This document shows, piece after piece, positions 1-11,780 of a stretch of 64,000 bases of DNA. The notes under the pieces were generated by a model. It was not told the DNA's origin. It did not search any database and saw only the letters and a list, made by a program, of their open reading frames with translations. The stretch's first letter is position 1. The number at the start of each line of letters is the position of its first letter. The stretch comes from Brachypterus glaber (taxonomy: Eukaryota; Arthropoda; Insecta; Coleoptera; Kateretidae), in contig OY294049.1 in the NCBI GenBank assembly GCA_958510825.1, positions 33,198,774 through 33,262,773 of the forward strand. The letters are read 5' to 3'. The translations under genes were made by a program, and so were the position numbers.

Positions 1-270
1 CTGCTCTAGAATAGTATTATACGGTAGTTTCATGAAAAAAATACTTTTATTAGGATCAATTCTACCAATTTTAAAAGTAACCCCCCAAAAACAAAAAACT
101 TATGGGGTGTTAAACTTATTTAAAAAATGAAAAAAACCATCATTTTAAATATTTTTTTTTCATTCTTTTTTCATTTTTTGATTTTTTTTTAAATTTTTTT
201 CGTTTTTCAAAAAAAGATCTTATTCAATTTTTTTAAATATTTTTTTGAAATGTGGGTTAACATATTATTG
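1..270. repeat. Dispersed A/T-run repeat, truncated by window edge
   Basis: Opens with CTAGAATAGTATTATACGGT followed by long A and T runs and a CCCCCCAAAAACAAAAAA block. The same order of blocks recurs at 51500-51840, and inverted at 60560-60905. No coding potential. The rest up to position 462 is unremarkable apart from a short perfect hairpin at 342-367 (AACCGCTA / TAGCGGTT). Confidence 0.55.
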
Positions 271-462
271 CATAACGCAATCCATTTGTACAATAAATCA
301 CAAAAAATTATACCTATTAATCTATATAAATAATCTATCATAAAAACCGCTACATATAGCGGTTTTTCCTGACCTTCGAGAAAGCTCGGTAGTAGATAAT
401 AATAATATGCTCTCTAGAGTTTAACACGATATTAACAAACCGTATCAGAAAAAATGTGTATT

Positions 463-552
463 ATGGAAAAACAAGTTCTGTTCACGCCCAAATTGGGAGT
501 GTTTACTATCATTGTGATATTACTTTATGGTTTGAATTTTTGCAAGATTTAT
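463..552 (+). CDS. Probable first coding exon (signal peptide) of the ADAMTS-like gene
   Basis: An ATG at 463 opens 30 codons with a lysine-containing N-terminus and a hydrophobic core (LGVFTIIVILLYGL, residues 11-24), as expected for a secretory signal peptide. The frame meets a stop at 559, so it must splice before that. A GTAACG donor at 553 leaves phase 0, which matches the phase-0 start of the exon at 9967. A secreted metalloprotease needs such an exon upstream of its propeptide. The donor is weaker than consensus and there is no independent proof of joining. A longer overlapping frame (456-719) exists but has no such rationale. Supported by frame, hydrophobicity and phase only. Confidence 0.45.
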
Positions 553-1890
553 GTAACGTAAAAACAAAAAGAATTCCTCGCCTGTACAGCAGACTATTAT
601 ATAATAAAGAAAACTCTTGTGCATTATTGGAAAGAAAAAATTCAAGAATAAATACATGGATGCTCCCATCTTATCGTTTGAAGATTTTTGGTAAGTCCTT
701 TTTTATTCCTTGGTTCTAAATTCTTTTTCATTATCTTTCTTACAAAGCTCTTTGTGATTTTGATATAAATTATTCCTTAGGTGGAGGGGGCCGTGCTTAC
801 GATGCGTTACGAGGAGGGAGGGGGACTGATGTAACGTTACGTAATGCTCATTATTATTTTTAAAGTAATAAAAACAGTTTGTTTCTTAAACAATTTTTTT
901 TAAGTGGGGAATTGTCTGTTAGCGGTAGGTATTTTTAGGGGGGGGGGGAATCTAAGTATTACGAAGCGTTACATGAGGAAAAATTGTAAAATTTTGCGAA
1001 ACTACATATCTCCTAATTTAAAGAATTATACAAGTTAAGGGAAAATTTATTTTTTTTGCATTGCTGGTGTCCATTAGAATCCAATAAAGATGTCATGGTC
1101 CACCTAATTAATAAAATTAAAAAAATAAATAAAATAAAATTTGACATTCAAAATATTACGTATGTAGTGTCAATGCTTTCAGAAAAGTGTGCAGATTCCA
1201 AAAATATAAGGCGTTTAGATTTCGCACTTAAAATGTGAAAGTTGGCAGCACTTCCGGTAAAACCGGAAGTAGCAAAATGTCGTTTTATGTGTCAAAAGTT
1301 GAGGTTCCTTAAGTCCATTATAGGTACCAAATTTCAACATTTTATCTTTACAAATACAGAAGTTAAGGGGGGTGTACATCGGATCTGTATCACCCGGTAT
1401 AGTTTACAATTAGGAATGTAAAAAGGTTAATAAAATAATTCCAGGCCAATTTTATATCCACATATACGCTCAATAATTGTAGTTATTTATTTCTTGTGTA
1501 TTGTTTGATTTTTTTCAATTTTCACCTCAAAAGAATGCAACGTCGCCTATGGAACACACACACACAATCCTTTGAATACAATCTTTCCTCTCCTCGCCTC
1601 ATTCCCCGGGTGCCGGTTAGAAAAATTTAAACAGTAAGTTTTAAACTATATACCTAATTTTCAATTGATATCCACTAAAAGTTTATTTTTCTTATTTATC
1701 ACTGGAGTTCTTTCAGAATTGCAAAATAAGTCCTTGACGATGTTAAGTATAATTTAATCTTACTGTTTTATTTAAATAAATATATTATATAACACCTGTA
1801 GAATGCAAATATTGTTTATCGCAGGGCAATTCTATTTATTGTTTGTATAGATTGTAAATTGTTTTACATAATACTGAAAATATAGGATAT

Positions 1891-2386
1891 GTTTTTTAGT
1901 TCTTATTGATCTAAGTCAATATTCTTACCTCAGTTTGTACCGCGAATGAGAACAAAAATAACGTATTTTCTTACTACTTATTCTCTGCAACAAAATTATA
2001 AAGCAAATTCGTTTACCTTTAACATCTTGCAAGGAACTTAAAAGGTAAATTCGTTTACCTTAAACAACTTGAGAATGAATGGCTGCAAAATCTTTAACAA
2101 TATTCTTAAAGATATGTCGTTTTTACCTAAAAAAAAAAGTTTTTTAGTTCTCATTGATAAAGCCAATATTCTTACCTCAGTTTGTACCGCGAATGAGAAC
2201 AACAATAACGTATTTTCTTACTACTTATTCTCTGCAACAAAATTATAAAACAAATTCGTTTACCTTTAACATCTTGCAACGAACTTAAAACGTAAATTCG
2301 TTTAACTTAAACAACTTGAGAATGAATGGCTGCAAAATCTTTAACAATATTCTTAAAGATATGTCGAATTACCTAAAATCTAAGAA
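1891..2386 (+). repeat. Two-copy 248-bp tandem duplication
   Basis: The unit beginning GTTTTTTAGTTCT at 1891 is repeated at 2139 with about 95% identity by eye. Each copy contains TTTGTACCGCGAATGAGAAC and two internal AAATTCGTTTACCTT-like blocks. No ORF is conserved between the copies, so a recent non-coding tandem duplication is the simplest reading. Confidence 0.8.
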
Positions 2387-2462
2387 AAATTTGCAAGAAA
2401 CTATTTTCTATTAAATCTTTATCAAATTTTGATAAAGAATATATTTAAAGTTAGATTGAATA

Positions 2463-3156
2463 TATAGGAAAGACGCCTAATTTCGAATGGTTTCCTAATT
2501 TCGGATAGTAGTGTATCTAAGATACTATCTGCAGAGGTAAAAAGAAACCTACTTTTATGTTAAGAAACCTACTTTTATGTTAAGCCAAAAGTCAAGCTAA
2601 ATCCGTCCTGTAATATGGTAACGGTAGAGCTTCTCCCCGTTAAATGGCAGCACAAATCGTTTAAATTACAAATGGAAAAATTATGGCTCATATAGTTATT
2701 AGTAAAAAATTGCCTAATGATTAAATTCGAGATTAAATTTCCTCTTATTTGCAGAACATAATGTCAAGGAATAACAAGTAATATAAGCAATGGGATCCAG
2801 ATCTACCTTGAAAAAAAAAATTAGATATGTCTGAAATTAGGGACCCTTTTATTATTATTATTTGCAGAACAAAATGTCAAGGAATAACAAGAAAAATAAG
2901 CAATGGGATCCAGATCTACCTTGAAAAAAAATTAGATATGTCTGAAATTAGGGACCCTTTTTGATATAAACAAAAAAGTTTTTTTAACCGTGTTTTCTGG
3001 AAAAAATAAACTGTAATAATTTTTTTTTCGTAATAAATTATGGTTCGCTATAATAAGTTATATGTTGTTATATAAAAAAAATATCAAAAAGTAATACCGC
3101 CAATTAAATATTGAATAAATTGTAAATGGTATCCAAAATTAGGCGACTTTCCTATA
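2463..3156. mobile_element. Non-autonomous element with 21-bp terminal inverted repeats
   Basis: The left end TATAGGAAAGACGCCTAATT is matched by its inverted counterpart AATTAGGCGACTTTCCTATA at the right, with one mismatch. ATTTAAAGTTAGA occurs on both flanks (about 2449 and 3155) but is separated from the left terminus by 9 bases, so it is only a possible target duplication. Contains the tandem pair at 2747-2962. No transposase. Confidence 0.5.
2747..2962 (+). repeat. 113-bp direct repeat, two copies
   Basis: ATTTGCAGAACA...AATGTCAAGGAATAACAAG starts at 2747 and again at 2860. Both copies contain GCAATGGGATCCAGATCTAC and end in a GGGACCCTTTT block. It lies inside the 2463-3156 element and probably arose within it. 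Confidence 0.8.
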
Positions 3157-3250
3157 TTTAAAGTTAGAAAAGTAAGTAAAAAATATCTGACATTTGATAT
3201 TTATGAAAAAAATCTTTAGTATTTTCTATAGAAATAAAAATAAAAATATT

Positions 3251-3580
3251 TTATCCAATACATACAGATAATAAGACAATTACCAGCTTTATTTTAAATA
3301 GATAAACTCAATAATAATCCCCGCGTGGCTTTTACTTTATTGAGTGGATAATTATTTATTTTACCCACTCAACTGTCACTTGTCAAATTATTTTCTTGTA
3401 AATGTCATTAAAATTTCTAATAAAAATATGAATTCCTAAGCTATTTATTGGATAAAACCTTGTATGGCACTCATGGGTAAACTGATATTGCCCTCTCGAA
3501 AATTAACCTGCTTGGCTGACGTCTCGTTTTAATTTTCTTATGGGCAATATCTTACTTTACCCACTAGTACCATAAATAAC
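3251..3580 (-). mobile_element. Two-hairpin MITE family, copy 1
   Basis: Begins TTATCCAATACATACAGATA and ends CTAGTACCATAAATAA. Other copies lie at 12939-13270 (opposite orientation) and 26015-26340. Each contains two inverted repeats: a small one around TGAGTGGATAATT...TTTTACCCACTCA and a roughly 45-bp-arm hairpin built on GGGTAAA..GATATTGCCC. Three copies with the same ends in one window show it moves or amplifies as a unit. Confidence 0.7.
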
Positions 3581-4405
3581 CATATTTATTATATTTAAGT
3601 ATATAAATTTATAAATGACCTTTACTAAAGATATTTTATAAAACGGATAAAGTTTCTAAACCTGGATTATTATTTTTTCAAAGCTTCAAATTACTGTTTC
3701 ATAAACCATATCTTAAATGTACCATTTTTCGTAAAAAACTGTTGTAATATTGTGATAAAGAAATATAAATAAAATATTAGAAATTAGTAATAAATTAGTA
3801 TATTAAATTTTTTATTATAACAGAGCTATAGGTCAGTATGGGTATTACGATTGTAAAATTAAATGCTTAAATAATAATGATATTAAAAAAAAGACTTCGA
3901 AGATTCTCAAAGCTCAAGTTCAAGATATTTATTGATCATTACATCTAAGGTAACCATTACCATCTTACGTTATTTACATTACACAATGTCTAATATACAT
4001 AATAGAATTTTATTTAAATAATCTTAAAAAAATATTTAAAAAGGATTTTGACAACTTGCAACTAATTATTATTATTAAATAATTTATTAAATTAATTGAT
4101 TTATTATGTATAATTATTTCATAGCAAATAAAAACTACTACTATAGTATAATTTGTACTAAACCAAGTGTTATTTATTGCAAGTAGTTCGATTAATTACA
4201 GAAGGTTTTATGTATTATATTTGCAGGTGATTCCATTATGTTAAGGTTTTTCGTATCTAATAAAAAAACTATTTTCAAGTTTTTAAAGTGACTATTATCT
4301 TATTTTATCAGGAAAGTACAAATTTGTCCTTATATTCCCTTTCTAATTTAGCTACAAATTATAATTTAAAATTTAAAGAAATAAGTAATTTAAAGTATCT
4401 TATTA

Positions 4406-4963
4406 TACTCCGTCCAGTTATGCAAGATATTAAGGGACGGAGCCCGTTTTACACCACAGAGCGCATAAATAGCATAATTATGCATAAATCGTAATGTGTC
4501 AAGAATTTAACAGATGACGGTACTGTTTTCCTGGAAAGGGCCTATCCAAAGTAGTACATAAAAATGCGATGCCAGGATTGGCTTGATGTGTCGTTATGTA
4601 TCTTGTAATGGTTGTTATGCGAGCCCCTGGATAAGCCTTGTTACTTCTTATTGTAACCTAAAAATTTGACATTTTCCTTGTGTTCAATATAGTTTACGTT
4701 TGTACAATATGCAGAATATGCTAATTTAGTGTAAGTGTATGAAGAATAAACCAAAAAAGTACCTTTTTCAATACTATACAAAATAACATTAAGTATAACC
4801 TTTTTTTTATAACTTTCTCTTTTTTTATTAGCTTTAACGACCGTCAATCATTGTCATAGACAAAAAATGTCACAATATTTTATATGTTAAATGGTTCGAG
4901 TTTTTAACCAATGATATAGCTTAAAAATCGCGGCAATTTTAAACTGCATAATTGGACGGACTA
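4406..4963. mobile_element. Element with 18-bp inverted ends
   Basis: TACTCCGTCCAGTTATGCA at the left pairs with TGCATAATTGGACGGACTA at the right; TA lies outside each end. The middle (about 4535-4640) shares the AATGCGATGCCA..ATTGGCTT block with the tandem array at 45211-46940, so the two are mosaically related. A 68-codon frame at 4288-4494 runs through the left end and is not considered a gene. Confidence 0.45.
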
Positions 4964-5019
4964 TAGAAATTAAATTTCCTTTTATGTTAATATCAATACA
5001 GGCTGTTTACTAAGTACGG

Positions 5020-6050
5020 CACATAACTTTATTTCTTTCGCAAAAATAAGAAAAAAAGTTCCTATAAACTTATGTCCTAAAACGACTCGTAAGAGAGCTA
5101 CGCCCCTTCACATGCGGTTCCAAAAATTCGATTTTTATTTAATAACTCAGGAACTCTTTGTCTTATAGCAACGAAGTATTGCATGTGATCTATCTCTAAT
5201 AAGGATTATCAGCCAATGATATTTGCATGTAGTTACTTTAACCAGGGGAGTACGAAATGGGGTGCCTTATCACTTTTTTGCCCCAAACTTTTTTCTAAGT
5301 TTATTATTTACTATTAAATTTTTCAAAAACTAAGCTGCCTAAACATTGTCATTTTTTATTATTTTTTAACTGCATACCGGGGGCGATCTTAGCATGGTAA
5401 CAAACACCAAAAATTACGAAGCATAGCTTGTAAACAGGCACTGTCCCATTCAATAATATGTCCCACTCATGGATATTTCCCGCTACTTAAAATTAATGCG
5501 GAGAACGATCAGATTATGATATATTTGTAACACGTTTATTCTTTATAAAAAAGTGGTACTGGTTTGATTAGAATAACGTTATATTACATAAAAGAATCTT
5601 CTTTTATGTTTTGCATAATAATTAATGCCATAAATAATAACCATTCAAATTAAAATCAATAAAATAATAATTAAATTAAAATATTCCTAAAACACTATAA
5701 TGTACATTTTTTATTAGTATTATTGTTGTATAATAATATTTGTTTATAAATAATTTATTATTATATGTATACAGGATATCCTGAAAAGCAACAGACTGAT
5801 TTAAACAGCTTTTCTACGATGCATATGCAAAAAAAGTGTGTTTTGTTGAATATAATTTAAGTCAAGTAAAAGTTAACTTTATATAAAGGGGGAGATCACT
5901 ATGAGTGGGACATATTATTGAATGGGTGCCTGTTTCAGAGCTATGCTTCGTATTTTTTGGTTTTTGTTGCATAGATCGCCCTAGATCCGCAGTAAAAAAA
6001 ATAATAAAAAATGGCAAAGATTAGGCAGCTGGATTTTTGAAAATTTTAAT
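5020..6050. repeat. Broken inverted-repeat element (AAAAGTTCCTAT family)
   Basis: The arm at about 5270-5490 (CAATAATATGTCCCACTCAT and GAAGCATAGCTTGTAAACAGG) returns inverted at 5888-6045. The 5040-5290 part also matches, inverted, 47690-47960 and loosely 11781-12507. The segment between the arms (5490-5888) is plain AT-rich DNA. A decayed foldback element is inferred. Confidence 0.5.
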
Positions 6051-6273
6051 AAGTCACTTTTACCAAGTCAAAAGTAATTTTATTAATAATTGTAAAAGAT
6101 AATTTATTGACGAAAAGCAAAAGGAAACTCTTTGAATTTGATATAAGCAATAGTCTAGAACATATACGAAATAATTGAATATTATAGATAAAGGTAAATA
6201 ATTTTTTTGGTAATATTTTAAATTCAAACAAATTAGAACAAATTTTACGAAGTTTTCAAGATAAATAATAAAA

Positions 6274-6429
6274 AATATAGATTTTGATGAAATAATGCTG
6301 CAGCCTGTCGAAACTGACCTCATGGGGGTTATTGAGAAACAGGCAGCAGAGGCTTTTTTAAATTTATTGCCATCCAAATCAAGAAAAAACTTTACACCTA
6401 TCGTGAATAACATGATACAGATGCAGGAG
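6274..6429 (+). pseudogene. Degraded coding fragment, possibly recombinase-related
   Basis: A 52-codon stretch free of stops ends at TGA 6430-6432. Its base composition is less AT-biased than the surroundings, and the frame reads protein-like: an acidic start, then AAEAFLNLLPSKSRKNF and a short amphipathic end. The LLPSKSR pattern recalls the N-terminal region of tyrosine-recombinase-like proteins repeated in insect genomes, but this is a weak recollection. A 147-codon minus-strand frame over the same bases (6060-6503) looks like its shadow. Confidence 0.3.
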
Positions 6430-6993
6430 TGAAACAGTAGGTTTAGTCCCGCAAAAGAGGCAGTAAAATAACGTTTTAGTCCCAGTTGTGAAAAAAATTT
6501 CATGTTTTAATTTTATGGTCTATTGTCGATTATTAAATTTAAATATATTAATATAATTACCATTAAAAATCACCTTACCCTATTTTATTAATAACAAAAC
6601 CAGCTAATATTTAGACCAGACCGAAACCCAGACTATTTTTTTCAAATATATGAAATAACTTGTAGATATAATGATAAACCCCCTGCTGTTTTAGCTAATT
6701 CAATCTGTTTTTAATTAATTTGAAAGGACGTCATCCAATTATAAAGTTCCCTATGATTTTAAATAATTTTGAAAGTGGCAACTGATCATTATTTAATAGT
6801 CCTAGTTTTTATTTTTATTTTTTAAATAAGTCTGTGTCTAGTATAGACAATGTCTAGTAACATGTCTATGAATAAAATTTTGAATAATTTGTTCAATGTC
6901 AATTTTATTCCTATCAAGTTACATTGATTTCATTAAATTTAAACCTTACATAAACTAAACCTACTTATCTAGGTATAAGATTTCAATATTAAT

Positions 6994-7482
6994 AGTAGGT
7001 AATGCGGCGGATGAGCCAACAACCTAAACTTTTCATTTAGACCACGCTCCCTACTTTAATAGCCCCCTTTTTGATAGCCCCCTTAATAGAGCTGTTTTAA
7101 CAGGGCTGTTGTAACAGAGCTGTTTTTAAAGGGCTGTTTTAATGGAGCTGTTTTAACAGGGCTGTTTTAATAGAGCTGTTTTAACAGGGCTGTTTTAACA
7201 GAGCTGTTTTAACAGGGCTGTTTTAACAGAGCTGTTTTAACAGGGCTGTTTTAACAAGGCTATTTCTAAATCAGTTTATATCATATCAGTTTGATTGGAT
7301 CAGATCTGATATGAACTTAATTAGAAACAGCCCTGTTAAAACAGCACTTTTAAAACAGCTCTGTTAAAACAGCCCTGTTAAAACAGCCCTGTTACAACAG
7401 CTCTGTTATGGGGGCTATTAAAGTAGGGGGCGTGGTCTAAATGAAAAGTGGAGGGGGTTGGCTCACCGCCGCAATACCTACT
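6994..7482. mobile_element. Foldback MITE with 28-bp tandem core, AGTAGGTA ends
   Basis: Ends AGTAGGTAATGCGGCGG and, inverted, AGTAGGTATTGCGGCGG. Both arms carry CATTTAGACCACGC and CTACTTTAATAGCCCCC. The left arm contains about six units of GAGCTGTTTTAACA alternating with GGGCTGTTTTAACA, and the right arm the complementary AAAACAGC units, so the whole could fold into one long hairpin. ATT/AAT flank the ends. The first bases resemble the termini of the 15-kb element at 29889. Confidence 0.7.
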
Positions 7483-7709
7483 ATTGTAAACTTTAAATTG
7501 TTAATTGTTTTTTTTTATTTTTCGTGTAAATCTTTTTATTAATTATACTTATTATTTTTAATTGCACAATTTCAAGTATAGTAATAATTACAGTTTAAAA
7601 TAACCTGTGTATCGAACTTTAAAATCAGATTGCTACTCACAGGTTAAATTTTCGCAACTTAACCTTGTTAATAGCTAGGAAAGACTGAGACCACTTGTTA
7701 TTTTTTACG

Positions 7710-8205
7710 TTTTATATATTTTTTCTATTTTACGACTCTCATTAGCTCATAATCACACTCATTTTGCGTGCTCTTATAGGCCCATAAGAGGTCTCTACTT
7801 TTTTTCTTTTGGGTTGGCAACAGACAAAAGCCTATCGCTTGACGTTTTCCGTGCAAATGTCAACGTCGCTTTAAAGTTTAATTTTCTACAAAATTTTGAG
7901 TTTAGGTATTTTTTTACCGTGTTAAAATGGTGGCTTAGTTACTTGCAGTGAAAAAGAGAAGACATGACTATAAAATATATCAAAATAATATTTTTTCTTA
8001 GAATTTTAAACATAGCGAAAACTGTAATGCCAACCCAAAACAAAAATCCCTAAATCAGTCATCAACTTAAATGTAAGTTTTTTTAAATTTTAGAGCAAAA
8101 TAGAAAAAATTGTATAAAGCACTAGTTTCATAACACGTTTTTAGCGCACAAGTACAAGTTTAGAAAACGACCGCTTGCGGCGAGTTTTTTAAAAAAGTAC
8201 TAATA
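7710..8205 (+). repeat. 500-bp dispersed repeat, copy 1
   Basis: Direct copy of 15718-16232, at roughly 90% identity by eye. Shared landmarks are TTATAGGCCCATAAGAGGTC, GGGTTGGCAAC, AATCCCTAAATCAGTCATCA and a terminal AGTTTCATAACACGTTTTTAG. No ORF is conserved. Confidence 0.75.
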
Positions 8206-9698
8206 CTATTTATTTTAATAAGTAACTTAATCATTAACACTAACCTAACTAAGAATTCAACCAATAAACTGTCAGAATTATTTGACACCAGGTGTCAGGT
8301 CCTGTCATTTCATTGGTCAAATTCATATTTAATTCATATTCTTGTCGTAACTGTAAGATTTCACTGAATATTATTGAATATTTGAATTGTTTCAGACACA
8401 AGTGTATCTGAATATTTTAATTATTTTTTATAGAACTTTCAGAGAATTTAAATGTTAAGATACGTGTTAAAGTTAAAGTTACAAGTTAAGATACGTGTAA
8501 AGTTAAAGTCCAAACTTGAAATAATTGTCATTAAATATTTTTGAACACATTAAGTATCAAGACAAAAATAAAATGTATATTCATTTATTATGACAATAGA
8601 GAATTGAATAATATTCAATATCAAATGTTCAATATACAATATTACATATTAGTACGTATCTAAATCCGAGGAAATCTCATCTTTACCAGATGTGGCAAAT
8701 TTTTAAGCTAATTTTTGTTTGAGGTAAATTTGAACGAAATTCCCAGAATATCTTGAGGGATTACCCTCTAGAAAAAAATGTCAGCGGTTTACTCCTCTAC
8801 AAACATGCATGGAGCTAATTAGCAAGCAAATATGACTCTTTTATGCTCATTAAACATTGTCACATCGTATCCTCATCTCCCCTAATTGGTACCTATCTAT
8901 TTGAAATTAATATGCTAGAAAAATTAAGAGTGGGACAAGGTTGTAATATGAAGAAGCGTGCACAGTAGCGGTTAATTGCAGAATAGCCAGTTGAGTAATT
9001 GTAATTATGATTGGACTATAAATCTATGTAATTCCTAATTGGAATATAGCGTAGCGAATCTTTTTGACATTTATAGTAATCTTTGGAAAAAAAATCAATA
9101 TTATTGAATGTTATATTTATTATTAACATGATAATTTAGCATAAGTAATAATTACACAGGCCCACAAAAAAAAAAGTTGTCTGTGCTGGAGTTGAGACCC
9201 ACCTATTCTTATGTATTTTGGAATGCTGAACACGAATTTGTCATTTGCTAGGTAACTTCATGTACAATATAAATTTTTTAATAACAATAACTTGACATAA
9301 CGTCAAAAACAATTAGAAATTAATTTTATTCTCAATTTAAAAGTATCGCGCCATAACCGAAATACAATCAAACCATATATATATAAACAACTTGGGCTGA
9401 AATTTTCATGTGCAGAAGTATACCAAACGATAAGTATATACATGTACATGTAATTACATGTGACATGTAGTTTTTATATGCACATACATGTAATATGTGA
9501 ATTTAAAATAAAATGTGTACAATGTGTTGTTGTAAATCGAACAACTGCACTCGTTTGTAAATACCGTTTACTTGTTTGTTATTGTATTCTATACAATATA
9601 TAGTGGTTGGCGCATATACAACTATTTATTGTTGCATTCTATAACCTAATTACGCTATTCTTTACGATAGCGTTCTATCAGTGTACGAATAACGTGGT

Positions 9699-9840
9699 TA
9701 TAACTACGTACATATATAAATAACGAATATAACATATATAAATAACGAATATAACATAACAAGTAACGAATAACGAATAACATAACGAATATAACATATA
9801 TAAATAACGAATAACGTGGTTATAACTACGTACATATAAA
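9699..9840 (+). repeat. AACGAATATAACATA short tandem array
   Basis: Irregular repeats of ATAAATAACGAATATAACAT are bracketed by two copies of GTGGTTATAACTACGTACAT. It is a simple minisatellite about 130 bp upstream of the exon at 9967. Confidence 0.7.
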
Positions 9841-9966
9841 TATACCTCCTGTATTTTTTTATAATCGATGCATTAAATGATTAAAAAGTTACATAATTTG
9901 CTCATTAAAATTACTGAACGTGTGGAATTTAAATAAATTTATTTATATAATTAATATTTGTTGCAG

Positions 9967-10030
9967 GTTCATAAACATATGACGGTAGATGAACTGAGGA
10001 GCACGTTTCACGTAGATCATCACGATTTAG
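9967..10030 (+). CDS. ADAMTS-like propeptide exon, 64 nt
   Basis: Preceded by TTTGTTGCAG and followed by GTATGTG, both good splice signals. It reads VHKHMTVDELRSTFHVDHHD plus Leu, and one spare base. That base joins with TT at 26883 to give Val and continues VPEYDLVP in the next exon, an exact phase match. Short exons of this type, with an H-H-M-T-x-(D/E)-EL pattern leading into VPEY, occur at the start of the M12B propeptide of insect ADAMTS enzymes. The product is secreted and latent; the propeptide is removed before the enzyme acts on extracellular matrix. The family is inferred from two exons only. Which ADAMTS subtype it is cannot be told. Confidence 0.7.
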
Positions 10031-10329
10031 GTATGTGATTAAATTATTTATAAACAATTAATTTATAAATCATTAATCATTTTTGAATAAAATTTATCTT
10101 TTAAGATAAACTTGATAATAAAAGAATAATCTTGGCATCCGGGAATCCAGTAGTCCGGGAGCCCACGCCCAGTCGTTGAGACTTTGTATTTGTGTTCCTT
10201 ATATCCAGTCAAACAACCTTTTTTTAAATAAGAAAATTCTCGGTAGCGGGGCGTTTTTTTTTTTGGGACCAACCCTTAACTTTAAGGCATCCTACAACGG
10301 TATTGCCTGAAAATTTTTATCGAACAAAG

Positions 10330-10498
10330 TTACCACTTGATTTTAAATATTTTTATCAAACGGTCCTGAAAAAATCAGCTGTGAGGTGTCAATGACGTCA
10401 TAACTAAACTAACATGGTAAAGTTATGACATCATAACATTTACTACATCATAGCTGATTTTTTCAGGATGATTTATTAAAAATATTTAAAATCAAATG
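10330..10498. mobile_element. 170-bp foldback MITE
   Basis: The left arm ACTTGATTTTAAATATTTTT and TCCTGAAAAAATCAGCTGTGA return inverted as CATAGCTGATTTTTTCAGGA and AAAATATTTAAAATCAAATGGT. The loop has a second small palindrome around TGACGTCATAA. No coding capacity. Confidence 0.7.
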
Positions 10499-11780
10499 GT
10501 ACACTCTAAAGTCCGTCTATCTTTCAGTAGTATTAACTGTAATAATTAAAGCAAATTCATCATGTCAGAATGTGAGTTTACAATATTTTTGAAATTAACC
10601 TCAATATTACTCGGTTTAGTAAAATCTCAGCTCTTTTCCTGTCGGTACAATAATTTTGCATTAAAATTCATGAATGTGGTCCAAAAACCCGGCTTTTACA
10701 ATATTGGTTGAAAATTAGCATAATTATAGCTTACATTCTACAAAAGATATTTAGATAATATTAATATGATTTATTTAGAAAATGTATATAAATTAAAGAA
10801 TACTTAGTTTAATATTATAATCTTTTTTTAAATATTATTTAAAGCGATGTTTAAAAAATTGTATCTGAGAAATAAAAGCCACTAGAAAACTTTTGTTTAG
10901 GCACACATGTCTCTTTTTGGGTGTATATTGACTGACCAATTTTATTCCGAAAGCTTTAATAATAACGCCAAAAAAAACAATTGATCTGTCTAAGCTGAGA
11001 CACCCTGTATATTCTTTTAAAAAAAATAATAACTAAAAAGTTTTAATGGTTGGATAAGAAAAAAAAAATGTTCACGTTTCTTAACACTAGTAGATTTTTC
11101 AGACATGCTTAAGTTACATTCGTGACCGATAGTTGAAGTCTCCTATGCATTTATACTTCTGTGTTTTTAGTAACACTTACTTTTTATGCGATTTATTATC
11201 AATTGTGTATCTCGTAATATGTGAAATTTTTATGTGAATCAGACTTTAGTATAACCTTATAATAAATAGGCTATTATATTTTCAAATAATAAACAAAACT
11301 GCGAATTCCTTTTATTGAATCAAGAATCTTGATATCGAAACTCCCACGCAACAAGGATGTAACTCAAGTTAGACCCATTTTGAGTTATTCTCATAGGTAA
11401 ACGCCTTGAAAAAAGACACACATGGTGGTACTACTCAGATTTCTCCACAGGCCATTTTAACCAAAAGTTTACCTAAAATCACTAAAGTAAGAAATTCTAA
11501 ACTTGAATATTATCAGAAACAAACAATAAATAAACAATAAATACTTATACAGTTAAGTAGAGAATTTTATAAGCTTTTAAATTATGTATCACATGACTTC
11601 CTTTTCCACTTTAATCATTTACCCACCCTTAAATAACAAAAAAAAATATTTTAGAAATTTAGCTGTCATGAAAAATGACAATATATGAGTTACGGCTTTG
11701 TTGCTTGGGGGTATCGATATATCTTGATATTTTATTTAGCCTATGATCAAGAATTATGATTAAACTACCAATTTTATCCA

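Larger units (their letters stand above)
553..9966 (+). other. Intron 1 of the ADAMTS-like gene (if exon 1 is right)
   Basis: About 9.4 kb with donor GTAACG at 553 and acceptor TTTGTTGCAG ending at 9966. It is filled with repeats listed separately. Positions 560-1890, 3590-4400, 6440-6990 and 8210-9690 hold only AT-rich sequence, scattered repeat scraps such as GCGTTACG runs near 800-990, and no convincing gene. Confidence 0.45.

Noticed and set aside
456..719. 87-codon plus-strand frame overlapping exon 1
   Set aside because: No ATG start, no family, and the alternative frame gives a signal peptide whose splice phase fits exon 2.
6060..6503. 147-codon minus-strand frame
   Set aside because: Low-complexity, Phe/Leu-rich lower half and opposite to a more protein-like plus-strand frame; treated as a shadow.
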